Assembly: GCA_900767495.1 (NCBI GenBank)
Contig: CAAFZH010000012.1
Location: forward strand, 1 to 9,790
Source: Clostridia bacterium
GTDB taxonomy: Bacteria > Bacillota > Clostridia > Christensenellales > Borkfalkiaceae
Reading direction: 5' to 3'
Length of the DNA stretch: 9,790 nt
Under the pieces are notes generated by a model. The model ran no database searches. It worked only from the letters and a program-made list of their open reading frames with translations, and was not told the origin of the DNA. Position numbers and translations under genes: made by a program. The first letter of the stretch is position 1. Each line of letters starts with the position of its first letter. Below, one piece after another: positions 1 to 6,053 of this stretch.

Positions 1-93
1 CGGACGGATTTTTTTGCTTTCGCAAAAAAATCGTCCGCATTTCCGCTCTTGCGGAAATCTTGCCGAGGGACTCCCGCTTGCGGGAAACGGCAA
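1..93. repeat. String of three adjacent hairpins, non-coding
   Basis: Three inverted repeats follow each other with almost no spacing. Arms 1-17 and 22-37 pair around TTTC with one bulged G. Arms 39-46 and 51-58 are a perfect 8-bp stem around TCTT. Arms 60-65 and 88-93 enclose an inner 5-bp stem (72-76 with 81-85). No convincing coding sequence covers this stretch. The arrangement looks like tandem palindromic units of a dispersed repeat family rather than a terminator, since no gene end precedes it in the window. The element may continue to the left of the window. Confidence 0.6.
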
Positions 94-153
94 ATTCTCG
101 TTGTCTGCCCCGCCGCAAAATCCGAACGGGTGAAAAATCGTCCGCATTTCCGC
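26..153 (+). repeat. Pair of 21-bp direct repeats (26-46 and 133-153)
   Basis: The same 21 bases, beginning AAAAATCGTCCG and ending CATTTCCGC, occur at 26-46 and 133-153. In the first copy the 3' part is an arm of the 39-58 hairpin; in the second copy the matching arm is absent and the sequence runs into CACCGAC. This suggests a repeated module that has been duplicated or partly lost. No function can be read from it. Confidence 0.7.
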
Positions 154-170
154 CACCGACTTATTTTTTT

Positions 171-264
171 ACGTCATATTGAGCGCAAAATCCCCTATCG
201 GCACTTCGTGCCACTTCCCCCGAAGGAGGAAGCAAGATTTGTCTTTGCTCCCTCGCAATGACGT
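171..264. repeat. Dispersed repeat element with inverted ends, about 94 bp
   Basis: The stretch opens with ACGTCAT (171-177) and closes with its reverse complement ATGACGT (258-264); similarity between the ends continues imperfectly inwards for several more bases. Inside are small palindromes (GGCAC/GTGCC at 200-212, then a CTTCC/GGAAG pair). The 46 bases 190-235 recur exactly at 9743-9788 in the same orientation. Inverted ends, internal palindromes, no coding capacity and a second copy 9.5 kb away fit a MITE-like or REP-like interspersed repeat. No target-site duplication can be assigned with confidence. Confidence 0.65.
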
Positions 265-283
265 TAAATTTGTCGCGCGCGGG

Positions 284-754
284 TTACTTAAAAATAAATA
301 ACTTGCGGGCAACGTAGTTCCATACCAGAGTAAGGGCGGTCATTATCACCTTGCAAAGCCACCACTTGATTTCCGCGCCTAAAAATAAGGTCGAGCCGAA
401 AAGGCTTATTTCGGGCATATACTTAACCCCGAAATACATTCCGACTTCGGTAACGGCAAGCCCTACTGCGCCGATAACAGCAAAAATTATAAACGAAGTC
501 CCCGACTTCGCTTTTTTTTCGTCCGAAACCTGTTTAAAAACGAAATAAACGGACAAAAACCAATTTACTGTAAGTCCTGCGATAAAACCCGCGGCGGTGG
601 ATATTATTACCGACGCGCTCTGACCGATTGCCGACGGCGGCAAAAAAAAGCGGTAAAACAAATACGCGATTAAATAATCGGTTAAAGTAGCCGTTCCGCC
701 TACTATCAAAAATCTTATTATCTCAAAGAATAACTGTCTTTTAGTCTGTTTCAT
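284..754 (-). CDS. GtrA-like small integral membrane protein
   Basis: A 156-residue, very hydrophobic protein with four predicted membrane segments (about residues 12-36, 44-73, 85-110 and 132-150). It carries the GtrA family pattern: an N-terminal RFLIVGGTATLTDY segment (14-27), an N-W-F-x-x-x-Y-F-V-F-K segment at the end of helix 2 (64-74), and a C-terminal N-Y-x-A-R-K-L-F-I-F-K segment (146-156). GtrA proteins are thought to help move polyprenyl-linked sugars across the membrane for glycosylation of surface polymers; the exact substrate here cannot be read. Length is normal for the family. The ribosome binding site is weak (AGG three bases from the ATG), so the start is likely but not certain. 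It is transcribed away from hrcA; a TATAAT on the minus strand (804-809) could be its -10 box, but I see no good -35. No partner glycosyltransferase gene is visible. Confidence 0.85.
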   Translation of the reverse strand: MKQTKRQLFFEIIRFLIVGGTATLTDYLIAYLFYRFFLPPSAIGQSASVIISTAAGFIAGLTVNWFLSVYFVFKQVSDEKKAKSGTSFIIFAVIGAVGLAVTEVGMYFGVKYMPEISLFGSTLFLGAEIKWWLCKVIMTALTLVWNYVARKLFIFK

Positions 755-849
755 AACCTAATTTTACCACAAAAACAGCCGTTTGTAAAGACTAATAATC
801 ATTATTATACGTGCGGCAAAAAATTTTTTAAAAAAGTTATATAAAACAG

Positions 850-878
850 TTGACAAATTTTATTGCGGGGTTTATAAT
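850..878 (+). promoter_or_regulatory. Sigma-A promoter of the heat-shock operon
   Basis: TTGACA (850-855) and TATAAT (873-878) are separated by exactly 17 bases, a perfect housekeeping promoter. A/T tracts at about 826-847 sit where an UP element would lie. Transcription should start near 885, just before or at the CIRCE operator, so bound HrcA would block initiation. Confidence 0.92.
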
Positions 879-887
879 ATAGCCGAG

Positions 888-914
888 TTAGCACTCTAAA
901 CGATAAAGTGCTAA
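888..914 (+). promoter_or_regulatory. CIRCE operator (HrcA binding site)
   Basis: TTAGCACTC (888-896), nine spacer bases, then AAGTGCTAA (906-914). This matches the CIRCE consensus TTAGCACTC-N9-GAGTGCTAA at every arm base except the first base of the right arm (A instead of G). It lies just downstream of the -10 box and upstream of hrcA, the standard position for autoregulation by HrcA, whose activity is normally tuned by GroEL. Confidence 0.97.
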
Positions 915-940
915 CAATCCTACAAAAGGAGTGCCAGGAT

Positions 941-1963
941 ATGGAGTTGTCGGACAGAAAAAAGAAGATACTTCAGTACGTGGTTGACGATTATATCGAA
1001 ACCGCCGTACCCGTATCGTCGAAAAGCCTTACGGAAAAGTATATGAAAAACGTTTCTTCCGCGACAGTCCGCAACGAATTGTCCGCGCTCGAAGAGTTAG
1101 GGTACTTGACGCAGTTGCACACTTCGTCGGGGCGCGTGCCTTCGGCGGAGGCGTACAAACTTTACGTAAGCGACCTTATGGTCAAGGATAAACTTACCGC
1201 AAAGGAACTCGACTATATCAAGAAGATTTTCCTCGATAAAGCCGACAACCTGCAGGAGGTAGTCCGCAACACGACGAAAGTCATAAGCGAACTTACTTCT
1301 TATACTTCGGTGGGGATGTCCTCGCATGACGGTAAGGAAACTATCGAAAGCGTTAAGTTTTTCCGATTCAAACCCGACACCGCGCTGGTACTTATAGTTA
1401 CGGAAATACGCCTTTTGAAAGACAATTTCATCAGCGTACCCGAAACTATGACCGACGAACAGTTGAAAGACGCCGAAAAGGTGCTTGACAACACGTTCCG
1501 CGGCAAAAGTTTTGAGGATATATGTAATCTGCAACTCGAACTCGAAGATAACTTCCTCGGTTATAAAAACATTTTCTTAAACGTAATCGAGGCGTTGAAA
1601 ACATACGTTTCTTCGGGTGAAGAAGAAGTCGTTACGGTAGGCGAAGAAAAGATCTTCGACCACCCCGAATATGCCGACGTAAACAAAATAAAAGATTTTT
1701 TATCGGTAGTTACCAGTAAAGACAAGGTGATGAACCTGCTTACGGGCGACGGGCGCGATATAAAAATCAACGTTAAAATCGGCGACGACGGTTACGACGA
1801 AATTCCCAAAGAATGTTCGCTCGTTACCGCAACTTATTCGGCGAACGGAACTCCGCTCGGAACGTACGGCGTGATAGGTCCCGTCAGAATGGACTATCAG
1901 AAAGTCGTCGCCGTACTCGAAAACGTAGGCAGGATATTAGAGAGTATAATAACTAACAGGTGA
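941..1963 (+). CDS. hrcA: Heat-inducible transcription repressor HrcA
   Basis: A 340-residue protein, a usual HrcA length. The N-terminal winged helix-turn-helix spans about residues 1-78, with V-S-S-A-T-V-R-N-E-L (38-47) as the likely recognition region and the family hallmark H-T-S-S-G-R-V-P-S (60-68) in the wing. The rest is the GAF-like dimerisation and effector domain, ending in the conserved G-x-I-G-P-x-R-M-x-Y stretch. I start at ATG 941 because AAAGGAG (925-931) lies nine bases upstream and the protein then begins MELSDRK, as in homologues. An in-frame GTG at 908 lies inside the CIRCE operator and has no ribosome binding site. HrcA represses this operon, and usually groESL, by binding CIRCE. 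First gene of the operon; its stop lies seven bases before grpE. Confidence 0.97.
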   Translation: MELSDRKKKILQYVVDDYIETAVPVSSKSLTEKYMKNVSSATVRNELSALEELGYLTQLHTSSGRVPSAEAYKLYVSDLMVKDKLTAKELDYIKKIFLDKADNLQEVVRNTTKVISELTSYTSVGMSSHDGKETIESVKFFRFKPDTALVLIVTEIRLLKDNFISVPETMTDEQLKDAEKVLDNTFRGKSFEDICNLQLELEDNFLGYKNIFLNVIEALKTYVSSGEEEVVTVGEEKIFDHPEYADVNKIKDFLSVVTSKDKVMNLLTGDGRDIKINVKIGDDGYDEIPKECSLVTATYSANGTPLGTYGVIGPVRMDYQKVVAVLENVGRILESIITNR

Positions 1964-1970
1964 TTGAGAA

Positions 1971-2546
1971 ATGTCCAAAAATCATGAACACGAAAAATTA
2001 AAAGAAGAAAAAGTCGAGGCGGCGAACGCGGAAGAGAAGACCGAAGTTTCCGATGAAAAGGAAATAACGGAAGAATCCCCCGCGGACGAGTTGAAGGCTT
2101 TGACGGAGGAAAACCAAAAACTTCGTAAAGAAATAGAAGAAACCAAAAACGATTATCTGCGTGCGAGAGCGGATTGCGAAAACGTCCGCAAGCGCACTTC
2201 GGCGGAAATTTCCCGCGCTTACGACGACGGGAGATTAGAGGCGATAACGAAAGTTCTCCCCATAGGCGACAGTTTAGACTGGGCTTTGAAAATGCCGCTC
2301 GAAGAAAAAACGCGCGAGGGTATAGAGTTGCTTTTAAAGAAGTATCACGAAAGCCTCGTCGCGCTCGGCGTAAAGGAGTTTTCTCCGGACGTCGGAACGG
2401 CGTTCGATCCCGGCTCGGCGGAAGCGGTAATGCAGGTCGAAGCGGGAGAGGGCGAAACGAGCGGAAACGTAAAACAGGTTTTCGGCAGAGGTTACAAACT
2501 CGGCGAAAAGGTTATACGTTACGCGCAGGTTTCGGTAATAAAATAG
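1971..2546 (+). CDS. grpE: Nucleotide exchange factor GrpE
   Basis: A 191-residue GrpE. The first 40 residues are charged, Lys/Glu-rich and low in complexity. A long heptad-rich helix (about 38-90) forms the dimer coiled coil, followed by a short helical bundle. The C-terminal beta wing carries the family signature from F145-D-P-G through H/N-x-V-x-x-V, here N166-V-K-Q-V, to the GRGYKLGEKVIRYAQVSV segment (172-189). GrpE opens the DnaK nucleotide cleft so that ADP is released. The ribosome binding site AGGTGA (1958-1963) overlaps the stop codon of hrcA, which suggests translational coupling. In some bacteria the long helix acts as a thermosensor. Confidence 0.97.
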   Translation: MSKNHEHEKLKEEKVEAANAEEKTEVSDEKEITEESPADELKALTEENQKLRKEIEETKNDYLRARADCENVRKRTSAEISRAYDDGRLEAITKVLPIGDSLDWALKMPLEEKTREGIELLLKKYHESLVALGVKEFSPDVGTAFDPGSAEAVMQVEAGEGETSGNVKQVFGRGYKLGEKVIRYAQVSVIK

Positions 2547-2623
2547 TAAATAAGTAAAAAGTCGATATATAACGCGATTAACGATATAAAATTAAGAATA
2601 TTCAAAAAGAGAGGTAAAATATT

Positions 2624-4441
2624 ATGAGTAAAGTTATAGGTATAGATTTAGGTACTACAAATTCGTGCGTGGCGGTTATGGAAGGCGGCGAGCCGGTCGT
2701 TATAGCAAACGCGGAAGGCGCAAGGACTACCCCCTCGGTAGTAGGTTTCCAGAAAGACGGCGAAAGACTTGTCGGTCAGGTTGCTAAAAGACAGGCGGTT
2801 GCCAACAGCGACAGAACCGTTATTTCGATAAAAAGACATATGGGTTCGGACTATAAGGTTACTATAGACGACAAACAGTATTCTCCGCAGGAAATTTCCG
2901 CGATGATACTTTCCAAACTTAAAAAGGACGCCGAAAGTTACCTCGGCGAACCCGTAAAAGACGCGGTAATCACTTGCCCCGCTTACTTTACGGACAGTCA
3001 GCGTCAGGCGACCAAGGACGCGGGCAAAATCGCGGGTCTTAACGTTTTGCGTATAATAAACGAACCCACGGCAGCCGCGCTCGCTTACGGACTCGATAAA
3101 GATAAAACTTCGCACAAGGTCATGATATACGACCTCGGCGGCGGTACGTTCGATGTATCCATTCTCGATATAGGCGACGGCGTATTCGAAGTTCTCGCAA
3201 CCAACGGTAACTGTATGCTCGGCGGCGACGACTTCGATAAGAGAATTATGGACTGGGTAGTCGAAGACTTCAAAAATAAAGAAGGCATCGACCTTTCCAA
3301 AGACAAGATGGCTATGCAGAGAATCAAAGAGGCGGCGGAAAAAGCCAAAATAGAACTTTCCAGCATGAGTTCCACCAACATCAACCTTCCGTTCATCACG
3401 GCGGACGCCACCGGTCCTAAGCACCTTGACGTAACGCTTACCAAAGATAAGTTCAACGCGATGACTTCCGATCTGGTCGAAGCCACCAAAGAGCCTATGA
3501 GAAAGGCTATGAAAGACGCGGGACTTTCTTATAACGATATAGCAAAAGTTATCCTCGTAGGCGGTTCGACGAGAATCCCCGCCGTTGTGGAAGCCGTTAA
3601 ACAGGAAACGGGCAAAGAGCCGTTCAAAGGTATCAACCCCGACGAATGCGTCGCTATAGGCGCGGCGGTTCAGGGCGGCGTTTTAACCGGCGAAGTCAAA
3701 GACGTATTACTTCTCGACGTAACTCCGTTGTCCCTCGGTATAGAAACTCTCGGCGGCGTGTTCACTAAACTTATCGACAGAAACACGACTATCCCCGTAA
3801 AGAAATCTCAGGTGTTCTCCACCGCGGCGGATAACCAGCCCGAAGTTACCATTCACGTTCTTCAGGGCGAAAGACAATTCGCAAAAGACAACAAGACTCT
3901 CGGTCAGTTCAACCTTACGGGCATTGCTCCCGCTCCGAGAGGAATACCTCAGATCGAAGTTACTTTCGATATCGACTCCAACGGTATCGTTCACGTAACG
4001 GCGAAAGACCTCGGCACTCAGAAAGCCGCCGATATAACGATTACTTCGTCTACCAACCTTTCGGAAGAAGATATAGACAAGGCCGTTAAAGAGGCGCAGA
4101 GATACGAGGAAGAAGATAAGAAGAGAAAAGAGGCCGTTGAAAACAAGAACAAACTCGACTCGCTTATCTTCCAGGTAGAAAAGACGGTTAAAGACAGCGG
4201 CGACAAACTCTCCGAAGAAGATAAAGCCACCGTTGAAAGCGCGGTTAAGGAAGCCAAGGAAGAACTTGCCTCCGACGATAACGACCGTATCGTAAAAGCC
4301 ACCGAAAAACTTTCCGGCGACGTTCAGGGCGTGTTTGCTAAACTCTATCAGCAGGCGCAAGGCGCGGCGAACGCGGGCGCGGCTAACGGCGGCGCGAACG
4401 GCGGCAGCGACGAAGGCGACACCGAATTCCACCAGAATTGA
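2624..4441 (+). CDS. dnaK: Molecular chaperone DnaK (Hsp70)
   Basis: A 605-residue Hsp70. The ATPase domain (1-355) has all three family signatures: IDLGTTNS (7-14), YDLGGGTFDVSIL (169-181) and VILVGGSTRIP (309-319). The interdomain linker is VLLLDVTPLS (361-370), followed by the beta substrate-binding domain (to about 480), the helical lid (about 483-578) and a Gly/Ala/Asn-rich tail. After residue 70 it lacks the roughly two-dozen-residue insertion found in Gram-negative DnaK, so it is of the Gram-positive type. The extreme C terminus (DTEFHQN) is short and lacks the usual E-V-D-like ending. The start is fixed by AGAGAGG (2608-2614), nine bases upstream of ATG. The 77-base grpE-dnaK gap is A/T-rich; I see no convincing extra promoter there. 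It is the ATP-driven folding chaperone served by GrpE and DnaJ in this operon. Confidence 0.99.
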   Translation: MSKVIGIDLGTTNSCVAVMEGGEPVVIANAEGARTTPSVVGFQKDGERLVGQVAKRQAVANSDRTVISIKRHMGSDYKVTIDDKQYSPQEISAMILSKLKKDAESYLGEPVKDAVITCPAYFTDSQRQATKDAGKIAGLNVLRIINEPTAAALAYGLDKDKTSHKVMIYDLGGGTFDVSILDIGDGVFEVLATNGNCMLGGDDFDKRIMDWVVEDFKNKEGIDLSKDKMAMQRIKEAAEKAKIELSSMSSTNINLPFITADATGPKHLDVTLTKDKFNAMTSDLVEATKEPMRKAMKDAGLSYNDIAKVILVGGSTRIPAVVEAVKQETGKEPFKGINPDECVAIGAAVQGGVLTGEVKDVLLLDVTPLSLGIETLGGVFTKLIDRNTTIPVKKSQVFSTAADNQPEVTIHVLQGERQFAKDNKTLGQFNLTGIAPAPRGIPQIEVTFDIDSNGIVHVTAKDLGTQKAADITITSSTNLSEEDIDKAVKEAQRYEEEDKKRKEAVENKNKLDSLIFQVEKTVKDSGDKLSEEDKATVESAVKEAKEELASDDNDRIVKATEKLSGDVQGVFAKLYQQAQGAANAGAANGGANGGSDEGDTEFHQN

Positions 4442-4461
4442 TTTAAACGATTGATTTTATG

Positions 4462-4494
4462 CGACCGTTGCGTTTATCGCGAACGCAACGGTCG
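4462..4494 (+). terminator. Intercistronic hairpin between dnaK and dnaJ
   Basis: A perfect 13-bp stem (4462-4474 with 4482-4494) with a 7-base loop sits 20 bases after the dnaK stop. Only two T residues follow, so it is not a good intrinsic terminator. It could be a weak attenuator, or a stem that protects the dnaK message 3' end after processing. Either would make dnaJ expression lower than dnaK, a common ratio. I class it as a terminator-like structure only. Confidence 0.6.
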
Positions 4495-4521
4495 TTCACC
4501 GCTTAAAGAGAGGTAAACGAT

Positions 4522-5685
4522 ATGGCAAAAAACTATTACGAAATTCTGGGCGTGTCCAAAACCGCCACGCCCGACGAAATAAAAAGCGCGTACAGAAAAC
4601 TCGCGCGGCAGTATCACCCCGACCTGCACCCGAACGACGAAGAATGCGCCAAAAAATTCAAAGAGGTAAACGAGGCGAACGAAACGCTTTCCGATCCCGA
4701 AAAGCGTAAACAGTACGACTTCGAACTCGAACACCCCGGCGCAACGAGCGGCTTTGGCGGATTCGGCGGAGGCAGCGGCGGATTTTCGGGCGGTTTCTCG
4801 GGCAGCGGTTTCTCGGGAGGTTTTTCCGATATTTTCGGCGATATATTCAGTCAGTTTACGGGCGGCGGCAGAGAAGAACCCGAGGACAGAACGGGCGCGG
4901 ATATTACCATCGAAGTCGAACTTTCCTTCCTCGACGCGGCGAAAGGTTGCGCCAAGGAAGTTACTTATACCCGTAAAGAACCCTGCAAGGATTGTCGCGG
5001 AACGGGCGCGAAAAACGGCACGGCGTACAAAACCTGCGAAAAGTGCCACGGCACGGGCAGCATTCAGTACGCGTCGGGCAACAGCATATTCCGTACCATT
5101 TCCACCCGCGCATGCGACGCGTGCGGCGGTACGGGTAAGCAGATAATAGAAAAATGCGCGACTTGCGCCGGCAAAGGTTACGCCCGTAAGTCCACCACGG
5201 TAAGAATCGACGTCCCCGCGGGCGCGGATACGGGCAGTTATATGAAGAAGAAAGGTTACGGCGAAGCCTCGGTTACGGGCGGCGCGGCGGGCGACCTTAT
5301 TCTCGTATTCAAAGTATTGCCGCATAAGATATTCAAGCGTAAAAACTACGATTTATACGTAGAATTGCCGATAGACTTTAAAACCGCGGCTCTCGGCGGC
5401 ACGGTAAAAGTGCCTACCATAGATAAAACGGTCGATCTGGATATACCCGAAGGCACGCAGTCGGGCAAAGTGTTCACGGTGCGCGGCAAGGGCATAAATT
5501 CAAGGCTCGGCACGGGCAATCTGTACGTTACGGTTTTAGTCGAAGTTCCGTCCAAACTCACCAAGGCGCAAAAGCAACGCCTTATGGATTTCGACAGCGA
5601 CGTAGACGTGAAACAATACGACAAAATGAAAAAGTACAGCGACAACGTAAAGGCGATGTACGGCGACGATCCGTATAATAAATAA
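4522..5685 (+). CDS. dnaJ: Co-chaperone DnaJ (Hsp40, type I)
   Basis: A 387-residue type I DnaJ with all parts in order: J domain (1-68) with the H32-P-D34 motif that stimulates the DnaK ATPase; Gly/Phe-rich linker (77-117); a cysteine-rich zinc domain with four C-x-x-C-x-G-x-G repeats (C155/C158, C172/C175, C198/C201, C212/C215) binding two zinc ions; then the two C-terminal beta domains that bind unfolded clients (about 225-345) and the dimerisation end. The start is supported by GAGAGG (4508-4513), eight bases before ATG. It delivers substrates to DnaK. It is the last gene of the operon; prmA and rsmE, which follow dnaJ in many Firmicutes, are not here. Confidence 0.98.
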   Translation: MAKNYYEILGVSKTATPDEIKSAYRKLARQYHPDLHPNDEECAKKFKEVNEANETLSDPEKRKQYDFELEHPGATSGFGGFGGGSGGFSGGFSGSGFSGGFSDIFGDIFSQFTGGGREEPEDRTGADITIEVELSFLDAAKGCAKEVTYTRKEPCKDCRGTGAKNGTAYKTCEKCHGTGSIQYASGNSIFRTISTRACDACGGTGKQIIEKCATCAGKGYARKSTTVRIDVPAGADTGSYMKKKGYGEASVTGGAAGDLILVFKVLPHKIFKRKNYDLYVELPIDFKTAALGGTVKVPTIDKTVDLDIPEGTQSGKVFTVRGKGINSRLGTGNLYVTVLVEVPSKLTKAQKQRLMDFDSDVDVKQYDKMKKYSDNVKAMYGDDPYNK

Positions 5686-5691
5686 CGTTTA

Positions 5692-5728
5692 TGCGGCGGA
5701 CGGGTTTTTTACCCGTCCGCCGCATTTT
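5692..5728 (+). terminator. Intrinsic terminator of the heat-shock operon
   Basis: A perfect 14-bp GC-rich stem (5692-5705 with 5711-5724), loop TTTTT, followed by TTTT. It begins six bases after the dnaJ stop. The T tract is short, but the stem is strong. Confidence 0.85.
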
Positions 5729-5857
5729 CGGCTTAAATAAAAAAGATCTTCGGTTAAGTCGTACGTAATTATATATTCGCATAGTAAGGGAAAGGCGGTC
5801 GGAGGCGGGATATTTTTTTTACGCAAAAAATTTTTTTGAGAAAAGCGTGAAAATGAG

Positions 5858-5886
5858 TTGACATAAGTTTTGCGTTGTGCTATCAT
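5858..5886 (+). promoter_or_regulatory. Sigma-A promoter of the uracil permease gene
   Basis: TTGACA (5858-5863), 17-base spacer, TATCAT (5881-5886). Transcription should begin near 5893, giving a leader of about 160 bases before the permease ATG. The stretch 5729-5857 between the previous terminator and this promoter is A/T-rich and holds nothing else I can name. Confidence 0.85.
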
Positions 5887-5892
5887 ATCCGC

Positions 5893-5997
5893 GATGGAAT
5901 CTTTAAAGGCGATACGGAGATATCGGCAAGATCGGTTATTTTATTACTATGCGTAAGTATGATAACGCCTTGTCGCTCTGCGGCAAGGCGTTTTTTT
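5893..5997 (+). promoter_or_regulatory. PyrR-type attenuation leader with intrinsic terminator
   Basis: Three competing folds can be drawn. First, a binding loop: ATCTT (5899-5903) pairs with AAGAT (5928-5932), a purine-rich internal loop follows, then CGATA (5910-5914) pairs with TATCG (5921-5925) around the hexaloop CGGAGA (5915-5920), which fits the PyrR loop pattern CNGNGA; the flanking CTTTAAA and GGCAAG also resemble PyrR sites. Second, an antiterminator: 5924-5930 pairs with 5969-5975 and GTTAT (5935-5939) with ATAAC (5962-5966). Third, the terminator: 5966-5976 pairs with 5980-5990 (one G-U), followed by seven T (5991-5997). The antiterminator shares strands with both other folds, as PyrR control requires: UMP-bound PyrR would hold the binding loop and cause termination. 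The closing pair of the hexaloop is A-U rather than the usual C-G, so the PyrR assignment is likely, not certain. An intrinsic attenuator of some kind is near certain. Confidence 0.72.
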
Positions 5998-6053
5998 CAC
6001 GATAGTCTTAACGTCCGAAAGATTTTTTCAAAAAAATTTTTAAGGAGAGAGTT

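Noticed and set aside
49..261. Possible 70-residue plus-strand protein at the left end
   Set aside because: It runs through the hairpins, the direct repeat and the interspersed repeat, with no ribosome binding site; the product looks random.
908..940. In-frame GTG start extending HrcA by 11 residues
   Set aside because: The GTG lies within the right arm of CIRCE and has no ribosome binding site; ATG 941 has a good one and gives the family N terminus.
2547..2623. Internal promoter between grpE and dnaK
   Set aside because: A/T-rich with TATAAA-like words, but no -35 box at a proper distance.
4474..5325. Long minus-strand frame opposite dnaJ
   Set aside because: An Ala/Arg-rich shadow of the dnaJ codons, with no independent signals.
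5893..5997. Purine, preQ1, THF or guanidine riboswitch in the permease leader
   Set aside because: None of the conserved cores of these classes could be found; the PyrR-type loop explains the leader better.
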